Part shown: one piece after another, positions 37,700 to 51,100 of the stretch
Layout: every line of letters starts with the position of its first letter
Numbering within the stretch: the first letter of the stretch is position 1
Assembly: GCF_020740795.1 (NCBI RefSeq)
Contig: NC_067287.1
Span: 15,577,501-15,641,500 of the forward strand
DNA: 64,000 bases
Reading direction: 5' to 3'
Origin: Apus apus
Lineage: Eukaryota; Chordata; Aves; Apodiformes; Apodidae
Program-made: the position numbers and the translations under genes
Notes under the pieces: model-generated
What the model was told of the DNA's origin: nothing
The model's database searches: none
Seen by the model: only the letters and a program-made list of their open reading frames with translations

Positions 37700-37786
37700 A
37701 GGGCTGGAGCCCGGGCCTCTATTTGCGGCTCTGCCGCTGATGCCTGCATGATCTTGAGCAGATGACCTTCAGTTGCTTCAGTTTAG
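37700..37786 (+). mobile_element. MIR-like SINE remnant
   Basis: The core reads 'ggagcccgggcctc', 'gcggctctgccgctgatgcc' and 'catgatcttgagcagatgac', ending 'cttcagtttag'. This follows the MIR pattern 'ggctctgccactgac', 'tgtgaccttgggcaagtcac', 'cctcagttt'. It is diverged, as expected for an amniote-age SINE. Confidence 0.65.
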
Positions 37787-39234
37787 GCAAGTGCTGTAAG
37801 TAAGTATTGTGATGGTGTAGTGTTGATTCCAGGGAATTTTTAAACCTTGATGCATTCAAGGAGAGTGAAGGCTCTGGACTGGAAGACTCCTCCATAATGT
37901 GACTGGTTATTGCAGCCCAAGTCAGCCAGACCCAGGAAGTCCAGCAGGAGCAGGTGGATTCAAGGAAGCTCAGCTTCAGAATCTAAACCTGAAGATCCAT
38001 ATTAGCTAATCCAGTCATGAAGCAATGAGATTAGGGGTGCTTAGCTCTCCCCTTAGATCCTGACTGTTCTTCTTTTATGAAGAAGTCTTTAGGAGACAAG
38101 ATTATCTTTAAATAGTTTTGTTCAGCAAACTGTATGCTGGGACTCTGTTGTCCTGAAGGGACCTCAGGTCAAGATGCTAATCTTAAATGATAACAATAGC
38201 ATTTAATGAAGTGGCTCAGGTGTAGAATTAGATGAATCACTTACAGGAGACAGAGTCTGACCTTTGCTCTGAGGGTCTTACAGTTCTTTCAGGACCAAAC
38301 CTTGGTCCTTCTGAAGCTGTTCACTGACTAGGAGCAACTTTCTCCCCATGAGTAAATAACTCATTGCTGCCTGACACTTCTCAAGGGCAAGTTGGAGACT
38401 CCTGTTGCTTCTTACATGCCTAGGCTCATGTGTGTTTCGGCACGTACACATCTTTGATATGAAAAATGACTGGGTTGAGAAAATGTAAATAATTTCTGCA
38501 AAAGTGCTGATTCTTGTTGTATGGGAGGAAAAAAGACGCACCTAAATCTTTCCTGAAAGTCCTGAGTTTGAGGAGTGTCCAACCTCTGCAATGCTTGGTA
38601 ATCACAGCTCCTGGTGCCAAGCAAGAATAGGATTTTATTATTTTTTCCAGCAGGTAATAAGATGATATGGTTAGATGGATTCTGTTTGGCACTGTGGGGA
38701 AAAGGCTGTTTTCTTCACCTTGCTGGGTGGTTCTAGGTGGGAGCTGTGTCTGGGTAAGCATCCAGAGGCAGCTGTCTCTCTTGGGTTTTTGCTTTGCTTA
38801 ATCTGGATATCCTGAGATAAAAGGCAAGTCAGATGTACAGCTCAGGGGTAATGCCTGGGGTTGTCTCAATTTGGGCAGCTGCAGTGCTGGAGGTTTTATG
38901 TGAAGAGGCAAGGTTTGGAGCAAGGCAGGTGAAGTAATTACCACAATCCTTTCCCTGTCAGATTTCACTAAACAGCTCCAACCTTTGCAGAGCTGCGAAG
39001 AGAGAGAAACTTGACTTTTTTCTTCCCCTTTCACTTTAACCTGTATGTGCAGAGATAATAACATGTCAAAATGAAGTGGAAGTACTTATGTGGTACTAAA
39101 AGCATGGTCAGTGTCAGAGCAAGGGACTTGCCCCCAGATATCTACTCAGTGTGGCTATATGTCTGTCCTTGCCATAGTTACAAGGACTTCCTTCTCTCTG
39201 CTGGCTTGATGCTAACAGTCATCCTGTCAAGGAT
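37787..39234. other. Intron 1 segment without recognised genes
   Basis: Nothing identifiable was seen. There are no repeats of note, and the short open frames have no family signature. Confidence 0.5.
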
Positions 39235-39362
39235 GGGATTTTTATGATACCCATTTTAATAGATGTGTACTGCTTGATAGAGTGATAAAATGACTTGCTC
39301 AAGGTCTCTTAAGGAGGCAGAAGCAGGGCAGGAGGGCTTGAATCCAATTCACTTGAATCCCA
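39235..39362 (-). mobile_element. MIR-like SINE remnant, minus strand
   Basis: It carries 'acccattttaatagatg', 'taaaatgacttgctcaaggt', 'ggcagaagcaggg' and 'gggcttgaatccaattc'. This is the reverse complement of the MIR 3' half (pattern: ccattttacagatgaggaaa, taagtgacttgcccaaggtc, ggcagagc, gattcgaacc). Confidence 0.65.
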
Positions 39363-40534
39363 GTTTGTGAATTTGGCCCTGAGACTGTTTATGGGACCTT
39401 CGTGGTGTCAGGATTGCCTTCCCTGAAGTCAGCTGTGTTGTACCAGCATAAACTGCCTTAAGCAGATTATGGCCAGGGCCACATTAGCTGCTTTCAAGGA
39501 CTTTACTGCAAAACACAGTGTGCAAAAATTGGAGTGGGAGCAGGAACAAAGCACTGAAAGCAAAGCTCTTTGGCCTCACGGTCAGTAACAGTATGGGCAC
39601 TGGGACTTTCTTAGTCTACCAGAATCCATTTTTTTTTTAATTAATCCTTTCATTTGCATTTCCCTTTTTTTTTTTTTAAATTTTATTTTTTCCGGATGAC
39701 ATTGGTTTTGATGAAGAAACCTGTCAGAACTTGTGACTTCCATGAAAAGTCCATTCACAGTCCCTCACCTTGAGAAAACACAACTGACTCCACATCAAAG
39801 AGACCAAAGACAAGGACACCAAGAGCAAAAACTTAAATTATGTTCAGTGAAGTGTTTTTATAGTGGTGTTTTTATGTGGTGGTGTGTTTTGTTTTCTTTA
39901 ATAGTATCCTCAGGAAGGAGAAGGTCTGAGTGGTTGTGGTCAGAAGTCAAGGGCTCAAGAGCTGGTGACACCACAAGCACTAGCATGTAGACCACGTGGT
40001 GTTGTCCTAGCTGTAGCAGCCTAAGGGCATAGGCAAGGCAAGCTTTGTGGGGAGGGGTTGCCTCTAGTATTAGGCTGGTGGCCAAGCTTTCAGGTACACA
40101 AGCTGAAGCCTGAAACAGAGATGGAAGTCTTCAAAGCTACATTCAGTTTGATATCAAGTATTCCAAGCTTAATGAGGTAGGTTGATCTGGTAGGTTGTTG
40201 GAGAGAAAGGTAATTCATACCTGCAGATGAGAGGGGTGTTAGCAAAAACACCTGAAATTAAGGAAATTACCCTCTATGGGGAAGAAGGAGAGAATTTACC
40301 ATCTGTTGAACAAATTACCATCTGTTGATCAGCTGGGATGAGGTAGGACAGAACTACAGCAGGCAGTAAAGCCAATCTCCCTGCTGAAACCAGGATTCCT
40401 AGTATCCAGCAGATTTTACATGCTTGTTTTCAAGGTTACCTTTTGAAGGTGTTTTATCTTCTCTTTTGAGGACCGTGGTTGAGAGGTCAGAGGCTGCCCA
40501 AATAAAGAGATGTGCCCTTTCATAGCATCAGTAG
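39363..40534. other. Intron 1 segment without recognised genes
   Basis: A T/A-rich stretch lies at 39627-39692. A short direct repeat, AATTACCATCTGTTGA, occurs near 40298 and 40313. The rest is unremarkable. Confidence 0.5.
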
Positions 40535-40715
40535 CTGGGTTGTGGGACTACATTCCAGAGGATGCTGTGAATGCTCAAAATTATTTCAAGGGGAGACTGG
40601 AGAAGTTACTGGGGGTTGAAATCCCCTCAAACAGTCTTTGATCTCTGCCGACTTTTGTCTACTGTAGGAGATGAGGTGATGTGGACCTGTGGTCTGAGCT
40701 GGTACAGCTGTTCCT
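40535..40715 (+). mobile_element. Ancient CR1 fossil, 3' UTR
   Basis: The sequence runs 'gttgtgggactacattccag', 'aggatgctgtgaatgctcaa', then 'gatgtggacctgtggtctga' and 'gctggtacagc'. It follows the old sauropsid CR1 3' end (pattern: ggaactccttgccagaggat, gttgtgaaggcc, ctagatggacctttggtctg, acccagtac). The middle is strongly diverged and partly deleted. Confidence 0.65.
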
Positions 40716-41099
40716 GTGATGGGCTGGTTGTTTTGAGAGACATCCCTGGTGATAGGAGCACTTAAAGGTATTAGGAAAATACCTTAGAAGACTGCAGGTC
40801 ATCTAAGGACTTTGGGAGTTAGCCATGGAAGGACAGATAGAGCTACAGGCTGCAAAATGAGGGGTGGCAGGGGTTGTGTGCTAGATCTCTCTGTAATGTT
40901 ATTAGAAAGATAAATGTTACCAAAATAATATTGCTGTGGGAACTTAGGAATGTATCTTAATATCTAGGAATACACATTGGCAAACGTTGTATTAATAAGG
41001 TAAAACATAGATATTCCTGCATGTGATAGCCCAGATTTTTTTCATTAAATAGTAACAGCACCAGCAAATGGAGGTGCTATTTTAGGTTTTGTTTTGGTA

Positions 41100-42150
41100 A
41101 CTAGTGTTGATGTTACAGGAGGGCCTGGTTGTACAGAGGAATCTTGGACTTAGTGCTCATAAAATGGATTCCTTTTAAATCAAATGGAAGCCTAAACAAA
41201 AGTAGGTCTGTGACTAGGATACTTGTCTTTGAAAGGGCAAAATTTGAAAAATGAAAAAAGCTGGTGGGTGAAGTCATCTGGGCAGAGAAGCATGAGAACT
41301 TGAATGCAGAGGATGCAGAGCCTTTCTCTAATTCAGAGGTGCAGAAACTACTTGGATGAGGGATCCCAAGCAAAGGAGAAAAACACAACAGGAAAAGGCT
41401 CCTTCCTGAAGCTGGTGGATAGCCACCTTAAAAAGGACAGTTGGGATTAAACAGCATCTGTAAGAAATGGAAAAAAAAAGACTAATTGGCAAAAAAGCAG
41501 TGTCTGAGAGGTCAGGAGGGGTAGGGATAAAATGAGAATTGCCAAAAGTCAAGCTGCGTTAGGCCTGGCAAAGGAAATTAAAACAAATAGCAACAGGTTT
41601 CTCAGCTATAAAAATAAAAAGAGACTTGAAGCTGCTGTGCAGTGAGGACCAACTGGAGATTAAAGATGATCTAGGTATGGCTCCAGTATTAACCAAACTG
41701 TGCTTCAGTGTTCAGTACAGTTGGAGGGGATGAGGACATGGAAACCTTGAAAACAGAGGGGAAAAAACCAAAAGTCAAAGAACTAAATTGATTAAAATCC
41801 ATTGGAGAGCAGAGTCCAGGAACACTGGCCCCGGTTTCTAAAGGGACCACGACTAAAAAAAAATAAATTAAAAAAACCCACTGTGTCATGTATAGGGTTT
41901 TAGGGCATGATAGTAACTAGGAGATGGGGAACCCAGTACTTCGTATTGCCAAAGGTGGGAGTGTGATTCAGACAAATACAGACCCGTTAAGCCAGCCTCA
42001 GTTGTGGATGACACTGGCATACCTAGAGGACAGAATAGTAAAGGGCTCGAAGGGAAAAGCCAAGTAGATAAGGCAAAGGTGGATCATGCCAGGCTAAGCC
42101 ACTACTTTTGTCTGATACACTGCACTTTATTGAAAACCCAGTCTGTGTGA
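41100..42150 (+). pseudogene. Ancient CR1 LINE ORF2 fossil (endonuclease-RT linker into RT), decayed
   Basis: Several blocks in the right order match the old CR1 ORF2 nucleotide pattern. They include 'gaacttgaatgcagaggatg' and 'taattcagaggtgcagaaac' (near 41295-41350), 'ggaaattaaaacaaatagca' (41572), 'agattaaagatgatctaggt' (41658), 'gacaaatacagacccgttaa' (41971) and 'gcaaaggtggatcatgccag' (about 42073). The last two correspond to reverse-transcriptase motifs around the invariant Arg-Pro and the F-x-x-G-R-S region. No long frame survives, since stops and indels are frequent, so it is non-functional. Its end is uncertain and it may continue to about 42300. It is separate from the 3' UTR fossil just upstream, because the 3' UTR lies on the wrong side for one element. 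Confidence 0.68.
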
Positions 42151-45100
42151 TCTCCCATGGAGCAGTAGATACAAACGCATGGCAGAAAATGTGCTTTGAA
42201 ATAGGGACAAAGGGAATCAGTTTGATTAGTGTTGAGGGCAATATAGAGGCTTGTGTGAGGATGGTGGGATTTGACTGCAGAAGACCCCAGGGATAAGAAG
42301 TGAGGGGTACCTGGCGGTGGGTTTGCAGTGAGGCCCTGACAGAAACTGGAAGTGTGACGGTGTTAAAAGCTTGTGATTGCACTGACTTAGGTTCATTGTT
42401 ACGGAGAGAGAAAGCTCTGGAAAAATATTTAGGATAAGTGATGTGGAGGGCTGACAGGATCAGGAGCGGATAAAACAGAGTGCTGGGATGAACAGTGAGA
42501 GACCAGGCTGGAGACTTTGAATGGGACTTCTGTCAGCAAAATCTGCCAGTGGCCAATTAAATCTGTTAGGCCTGTATGTTTCAATTGAACGGAGGGTGAG
42601 GGCGGACTACCTCTTGGGTCCTGCTTTGCAAAAACCACATGGCTTGCCCTAGAGCCACAGAGGAGAGTCCCACAGGGAGAGGGAAGTGTTAACCACTCTG
42701 AAAGCAGCTGGAAGCCCTGGGCTGCAGTTATGAGGTTGAAAAAATTGATATGGGCAGGTGCAGGGACGAGATCCAGGGCAGTGGGAGCATGTGCTGCGGC
42801 GAGGGCTTGGCAGGGGAGGACTTGGCTGCTCCCTTGAGACACAGGAGAGAAACAGGGAGGGGAGAGAGCACTGTGAGCTAGAGAAGAATGCTGGCATGAG
42901 GGCAGCGAACAATAACTCGGCCCTGGTGGTATCCCACCTAGAAAACATGGCATCCTCTGCTGGCTGGAGCACTGTCCTTCTAAGACATCTTCTCCAGGTG
43001 AAACCTTGAGGGTAGGGTAGGTGTTCTTCTCCCAGGGAGGGTGGTGTGATGTGCATGATGGCAAGCCCCAGGTCCAGTGGCTTGGGTGTCCGTGAGCCCA
43101 CAGGGCAATGTAGTCCTGACCTTGCTGTGCTAATGTTCCTTCAGCTTGGCAAAAGGGAAGTTCTGTCATGGGAGCTTGGTTGTTAAAGATCAATATTTAT
43201 CCACCAAATTCAAAATAAAATTGTGCTCTCAGAATCTGTGGGTCTGGTGTAAAGTGTAGTTGGATCTAGGCTGAAGCAGTGTTCCTGTTTCACAGTAAGT
43301 TACTGCACTGATTTCTTAAAAGGAATGGAGATTGAGATATTTTTTTCTGTCTTGGTAACAGTTTTCTAGGTGCAGCACCCCAGTCTGCCTGGTTTGTTTT
43401 TTCTTTTTTTGGTTGCTTGTTTTTGGGTTTGTTTGTTTTAAATAGATACTATATTTAATTGTTGTGAACTAAGCAGCATGTGACATACTTTGACCTAAAG
43501 CCAGTTTTCATGTATTTATTTATTTACTGACATTTTATTGCTCAGCATTTCAGGGTAACAGAAGTGTCTGATATGTTTGTTTTCCTTAGGCTCTAGAGTC
43601 TGCCCTGCAGCCAAGCCAAATTCCTCCAGCTTTGGGGGGAACTGACATGAAGAAATCTGTACTTTGTGACCTTAAACTTTCAATGAAAGAGGACTTGGGG
43701 AGTGGAGAAATGGCAAGTGTTCAGAAAGTTAATGTTTGCAATGGGAAAATGGGGGAAGACTTTAAAACAAAGCTCTTGTACGATGCCAGTAATTAGATAA
43801 TGTGGTAAAGTTAGGAAGCCCTCGATAGAGAGTGGTTGCTCAAGAGGAGGTATCAGGTACATTGTCCTAGGCCAACACCCCTGACAAGAACAGGGAAAAG
43901 GATAGCTGCCATCTCTGATACTTTAATTGCAAGTGAAACAAAAGCTGGCAGGAGAGAAACTGAGAAGTGTCATGTGCCTTTAAGGTCTCCAGAAGGCTCT
44001 TCCCCAGCTTACAGGTCCTTTGTAGATGCTGCAGAGTGATTTATTCTTGTGACTCAGTGAGGGCTGGATTCTATGCATTTTCTTCTCCCCACCTCCAAGT
44101 TCCCCCAGTGTGGCTGTGCTGCCTTTGGGGCAAAGGAGCAAGATGCACTCCAGATTATTTATGGGTTATTCTACAGTTTCATTCTGGGAACATCCCTGGG
44201 AGGCTCATGGGTGTTTTGGTGCCAAATAGTCATCAACCTTCTGCCATTTTCCAGTTAATTTGTCTGGATGACTTCTCCAATGACTTCTCACATTTTCCAC
44301 CACCTGATGCTGTGTGAAGAGTTTGTTCCTTTGTCTGTTTCAGAGGCTGTTTCGTTGTATCAGTGCTGTTTTCCTGTCTGATTTAAGGATTTATGCTAAC
44401 CTCCTCAGTCATGGCAACCAGTCAAGGCCACTCTTGTATGGAGTCATCATCTGGAGACCTCTGACCCATGCTCACCAGATGCACAGTAGACTGGTCTGAG
44501 CACTGCCCTTTTCTTTGGTAGGGGTACTTGGTTTAGGGGTCAGCCCATGCAATGTCAGGTCTTCTCCTAGGTGCATCCATCTCTGGTGCCCCCAGGTTCA
44601 TTTTTCACAGCTTTAAGGTCACAACTATGGTGTCCCATCCTCAAGCCTGACTTCTGGTCCAGTTCAGACCACAGATTTTTGCTGTCTGGACTAGAGCACT
44701 AAAAAAAATAATTCAGTTTTGACTTTAAAATCACTCACAACAGCAGATGCTATCACAGCCCTTTTGCAAACTGTGCCAGTGGTTAATTATTTGGATTGTC
44801 CATGTTTGCCTCATCCAGTAAATAGTTTTCATCTCAGTAACAGTTGAGCGTTTTCAAGAGTCATTAATTACTTTTTGGTCTTCATGTACTTCACTACAGA
44901 TGAAGTAAAATTTTCCCCAGTTGCTCTTTTTCCCTTCTAATATCTTATCTGACCGATTTTATCCTGATTTTTTTTCTGTGCTGCTCCATTACAGTTGTGT
45001 TTAGGAATGGGCAAGAAGGTTGTGGGGAATTTTCTCTATGGGTTTTATTTGCTTTTGTTTTTCATTATTGATTAGTAGTTTCCATTCTCCTCTTCTCTTA

Positions 45101-48100
45101 CACTCCTTTAATAAATATTTATGCTGCCCCATCAATTTACATAGTGTTCTGCAGACCTCAAATGAGGTAGAGTCTTGCCCCACTGATCTCTAATCTTTCC
45201 ATGCATCCCCTGGGATGCTGTGGGGCCACTAGGAGCAGAGATGATAAAGCTTTGCTGGAGAGGACCCAAATACTGGAGGTGCTGGGTGCATTTTGCTCCT
45301 TTGGAGCTTTCTGGGAATGGAAGCCCTTCCTGCTTCTCCTTCAAATAGAAGGGAGGACATAACCTGCTGGTGACTTTTCATGCAGGGAGAGTGGACAAAC
45401 TCTGATAATTTGCTTGGCATGTCTAGAAGAGGTGGCCCATGTGGTGCATTATGTAAGTCTGGTCTGTGTATGGAAACAGAAACTGCTTGTTAAAAACCCA
45501 GTGACCTTTCGTTCTCTGCATGCTGGGCTGTTGCATGATGAGGACCCACTGGCAAACTTTGCAAGGCTGGCTCAGCCCTCTGCATGGGGTCCTCCTCTGC
45601 TGGGACAGAGGGCCCAAACTGCTTCCAGTGAAACCAGACCCACCAATTCTGCTGTCTTGGCTGCTGCAACAAAACCTGTTTTTGAGTGCTCTCTCAGAAT
45701 TTGCATTACCTCTCCTGTCAGGTGTTAAATGCCACCAGTAACTCTTCACTGCTGACAGCAAACCCTTCCCTCCAGGGCTACCTGTTTGCTGCTCCTCCAG
45801 GCACACTTTGAGTGATGTAGGAGGGAGTTGTAGGAAAAAGAATCTGCAACTCAGCTGTCACAGCTTTGGAGATGTCTTGGGTCTGGAAAAACTTGATGAA
45901 CAGATGTGTGGCTGTAGAGGGACCAGTCCAGTGAAGCCAGAAGAAAGGTTTTTTTTAGTTTGTTTTTTTTACCCTGGTATTCAAGAGGAAGAGTCAAATG
46001 CAAACATGATGATTTCAAGTGCATGTGGCTGTCCATCTTGAGGCCTGTTCAGTGGAAACTGTGTTTACCTGTTTGCCAAGAAAAACACACTTTTCCCTTT
46101 AATCCTTAGTAAGCCTTTCAGCTTTAGCCCGGCGACACCATCGCTGTTTATGTAGCAAGGCAGTGCATGGTGAGAGAGAGGCCAAAGTGGGCTTTGTGGA
46201 AGGCAGGGATGGGGCAAGAGAGAAAACAGTTAGGAAAACCCAAGTGTTTTGGTGCAGAGTTTTTGATTGGGACTTGTAATGCGCAGTGGTAAGTAGCCAG
46301 TTAATGCCAGATCGTCTGCTGGATGTTCTCCTTAATTACTTTAGCCTGTGCCAGACACTGATATCCTTGAAACCTGAAAAATCCCATTAGAAGGTGCTTT
46401 CTTTGGGGCTTGGCCAACATGCTTTGCAGACTCTTGAGAAGAGCAACACATGACAAGAGTAAGTGCTGATGGGCTGGGGCAGTTGGAGCAGCAACTGGGG
46501 GTGGCACTGGAGGGGTCTTTCCCCATGTCGAGGTATCCCACACAGCTTGTCAGGAGCTTGCAATGAATCCCTCACTCTGGGGTGGTGTCCTGGCTCTCCA
46601 ATTAGACAAGCAGCAGTAAGAACTGCTGCTGCTGCTGCTGTTTTCCATGTGCTTTGGCTTTGTTCCTGTGCCCTCAGCTTGTGCCAAGGCCTTCTGTATT
46701 TGTGAAAAGACCGGGCATTTTTCTTTCTTTTTAAAGAAGAGGTGTCCTGGCTCCCAGCCCCTCGTGAGGGCTGTGGTTGATTTCAGATACATGATGGAGT
46801 TGTGCATGGTGCACAGCAGGTGCATGTCACTTTCTGAAGGTCACTCCTTGATTGAGAGTCTTCAAAACCTGTCTCAGCAGAGTACAAAGACATGCATTTT
46901 GGTGTTTAGGTCTTTCTGCTGACTTGTTCCTGTGGGCTGATATGGAGAGCTATGAAGCTGTAAATAGAAGGAGGAATGAGAAGATAACTATTTTTCAGTT
47001 TGATTTGCCATCCCATGAAATGATCAAGCAGCACATCTTGGGGAGCAAGGCACAGAATTAAGCCATGAAAGTAACTGCTGTAGCAAATTGGAAATGTCCT
47101 TGAAATAAATGGCTTCTAAAAGGAAACACAGGAATTCGTGGAGGGATGACTGGTCATGAAATATGAAGATCTTTGTGCAGCCTCGAGCTTGGTAAGTCCT
47201 GATGCCATTCTTTTCCAGAAGAAGAGGAAAAGATCAGTCCTTACATTCCTTCTAGTATCTGCTGCTGACCACAGCTGTAGCTGCTGGTGGATCACAAAGA
47301 TCGCAGCCCGGTGCTGGAAGAGCACACTGGTGCCTTGGCAGGGAGACATGAATAATCATGTGCTGGTCCTCAAACAAGCTGCCTGCAGCTGGACAGGTCT
47401 GCTTGGGCTCCTCCCTCAGCCTCTGTGTGGATGAGCCCCTATGTCATGGTTGGCTTGTGTTTTGGACTTGTGACTGGTTTGGTCTCTGCACAAGAAGCTG
47501 CCACAGCCCTCTCCTCACTGATGAGCATTGCTGCAGATGTCCTCTGCTGTCCCCCTCTCCAGGGCTTTTGGTTGAAGGGGTTTGCATTTTAAGCCATACT
47601 CAGCTCATGGGGTGTTGAGTCCCCAGTAGAGGACACACAGAGGCTCTAATTGCAGGTTTTAGATTTTTGTGTACTGCAGTATCTAAAATATCTGCCTTCC
47701 CCAACTTTGGGAGTTAGGATATCCTTGTGAGGATGACTTGGGTTGGTCTTTTCATGGGTATAACCCAGCTGGGTTCGGTTGGAAAGCCTGATAGGAGAGA
47801 TGTCTCTGCTCTGTGTATAGGAGCCTTGCTGGAGCAAGGGAAGAAGACAGGGAGACGTTTAGAAATTGTGATTAGCTTACTGCCTTCCTCCCAAGGAAAC
47901 CAGAAAAGTTTGTCTCGTTAAAGATGGCACTGTTTTTCTCTCCAGTGAAACAAGAGTGCCCGAGTAACTCTCAGACCCACAGCAACACCCTCTAACAGTT
48001 TGGGATAGGAAGTGCAGAGCTTAATTACATTTTTACCCTCTTTCACTTCACTATTCAAATGTTTCTTCTCCTGGGCTTTAAGTCTTGCTGGACTGGGGCA

Positions 48101-51100
48101 GGAAGGACCAGGGGAGCTCATTCAGCTGCTGCTAGTACGCCTTGCTTTTTGCTCGCTTCAAGGGTGGCTTTTGTGTTTAGACATCTGAGAAAAGATACCA
48201 GGCGGCGAGGATAAAAGATGGTTGGACTCAGCACTGCAGCATGAAATCAAACTGGAACACAGCACTGGGAAAGCTGACAGTGCTTTGAATATCTTACTCT
48301 TGTAGGAAGGGGGACAAACAGGACATAGATGCCCTGTTTTCATTGGAAGAGTTAAAAGCCAGAGCTTACAAGGTGTGATCCTGGCCAAACAGGACTCCCC
48401 TGTGGGTGGGGACAGGACAACAAGTAGCTGACAGGGCAGCACCTTTGGGCAGATGAGCAGTGGGGATGAGGAAGGTACCTGACAGGCATGAAAAGCAAGT
48501 GGTGTAACTGAGGAGCTTGCTTCTGAGTGTCTGAAACAGATTGTGGGAATTGCTGCATCACAGCCAAGATCTGTGGTGGTGTGATGAGTCCCTTTTCATC
48601 TGGCCACTTACCCTGAAGCTGCAGTAGTCCTGGTTTCAGCAAGTCTTCCTGCTCTTAGCAGGCATAAAGCTCCTGGGCTACATGTGTGGGTCGCATGCTG
48701 TGTTAGCATCTACTGGCAAAATGCATCTGCTGTGCATTTGGTGCTGGGGGAGAGCCAGGCTGCCTGCTGAGTGGTCTCAGCCTCAGTCTGCAGTGGGAGA
48801 AATACTGTCTGGGGCAGTGTGTTAAAGCCAGGCTTCAGGGACTCTGCTGGTACCTGCCCATACCAGATCATGGCCTGAAATTTGTGGAAAGATGCTGGCC
48901 ATTTGTCCCTGGGAGGATGCTGCATGCTGCAGCCCAGCATTGGAGCCCCAGCTCCTTCCCACAGGAGGGACCAGTCCTGTTGTTATTCCAGTGTCTGGGA
49001 AGAACTAGGGGTGGCTTAGTGGGAAAACAGCCAACTTTGCAGGCAGTACTTCTCTTTGTTCCCAGCTACTGTGTGCCTAGCTTCTCCTTTCACAGGGAAG
49101 TCCAAGCATCTTCCAGTTAAGAGCTGGTAAAAGGGCTTGCAGGTAACCTCTCCACTGTCTGGGGGCATGAGGGAGCTTTGTGCTTCCTGGAGGGGATTTC
49201 AAGCACCCCACGCATCGGATACTGGCTTCCTGAGCTGGGCTTTTCTGTTGTTCAGGCCACCTGGAAGGATGTGTAAGAGGAGGCTTGCAGGGTGATTGTT
49301 TGTGAGCAGTAGCTGGCACTGGTGCAGTCTGTGCTGGGTGGATGGAGGGGGACATGGGGGGGCTGTGTTTTGATTCTGCTTTTCCTGTTTGTTGTAACTT
49401 GGCAGAGGCAAAGTTTTAGAGACTGCAGGGGCAGCAAGAACCTTTTTCTTTTCTTTCTTTTCTCCCTGGCATGTTCTGTGACACCTTCCGCCAGTAACTC
49501 TCTTTTTTTTTTTTTTTTCTCTCTCCAGGATGGGCAGAGGGAGAGTGGGAGGGGGTGACTGGTGTGTTGAGGCTTTGTAGCACACAAACCAGAATATTTA
49601 GGAACTCTTTTCATTGTCTAGGGGGGAGACTTTCCTAAAAGCAGCCCCTAGAATGTGAGCAACTGTCACAAGTGCTTTTGTTCCTGCTTCAGGTAGGATT
49701 TCAGTGGAAAAAAATTTAAGAAGGAAAAATCAACATACACAAAATGCACAAAAGCAGCAATAAAGTGTTCCATTAAGCCAGATGTACATGCTTTAAAGCA
49801 GTAACAGGTGTGACAACAGTGGCTCTAATGAAGTGGAGTTTCACCGATCGAGTGCAATGGAGACGGGTACATGTGCTCATTGCTTCCTGACAGGAATGGT
49901 GCAGCAGGGCTTTTGTTCTGGGGGCTGATGAAAGCCCTTGGAGGGTATGTGGGTGCTTGGGGCTGATGTTTTCTGCTGTCCCTTGGCTCCTGCTCCCATG
50001 CCTCTGCGGTGGCTGCAGTGAGGGTGGGTTAATTATAGCACTCCAGCTCAATTTATCTAATGACAGCCTCCCACCTTAGTGCTCCCAGGAGGCTGCGGTG
50101 GCCCCCTTGATGTTCTCCTTCCCCAGACCCTGGGTGAGGGTCTGAGGAGTTACATGCCCTTTAATGACTGCCACATTTTATTTTGCAAATGTGGGGGTTC
50201 AAAAATGCAGCAGAAAGCTGTGAGATGCTTTGGCTGTAAGGAGATGGGTAATGGCCAAAGAAAACCTGTTATTCACGTGCCATACAACACCTGCAATGTA
50301 CGGCTTGAATGATACTTGCTGCAGAGCAGCTGGCTGGGTTTTGGCTGGGGAGGCTGACCTGGGCCAGGCTTAGACCATGTGCAGGGCTGGTTTGGAGAAA
50401 GACTTAAACATCAATGTGCTAGCTGTCCAGCATTTTGGGGTGAACTCCATGCAAACACTAATCCTTATTGAAAGCAGAAGATTTCCTGGCATTTTCTTGC
50501 AGAAGCTCAACTATTTTGCTTGTTAACACAGGCATGGGGGCTTTGCTCTAGCTTGGTGACCACCCTATCACCACATAGCAGCAGCCTGTCCCTTCAAAGG
50601 GCTCTTTCCCACAAGCCTGAGTACCTTCCAAGCCTTTAGGTGGCAGCCAGATCCTCCCACCAGGAAAGGGATGCTGTGTAGATCAGGTGCACAGAATACA
50701 CCAGGGCACTTGGTGCTGAGTGTGCTGGCTGGATGTACATGAAACACTCTCTGGAGCTGTTTGGGTGGAAAGCTGACTGTTGCACATCTGAGCTTCCCTC
50801 TCAGTGGTTCAGCTGGCTTATCACATCTGTCTCCATCACCCTGTTTTGTGGTGGTCTGTTTTTTAAGCTTTGCTTATGCTTATGCTTTCCCTCCTACTTG
50901 GGAATGCAGCCAACTGATGTTCCCCTTTCTTTTCTTCCTTTTTCTAACACCGTTTTATGACTCTTTCTTCCTGCCTTTTGCTCAGTGGGAGTCTGCATAC
51001 TCCTGAGGTTGGAGCTTGGGCAACTTCATGGGTGGCCTAAAATATGGAGTTGGTTGCAAACAAAGTGAGATCCAGCCCCTTTTTCTATAAAGGCAAGAGA

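Noticed and set aside
46852..47061. Short plus-strand frame ending in ESYEAVNRRRNEKITIF..., which looked exon-like by composition
   Set aside because: No recognised family, and no supporting splice sites or neighbouring exons. Too short to call.
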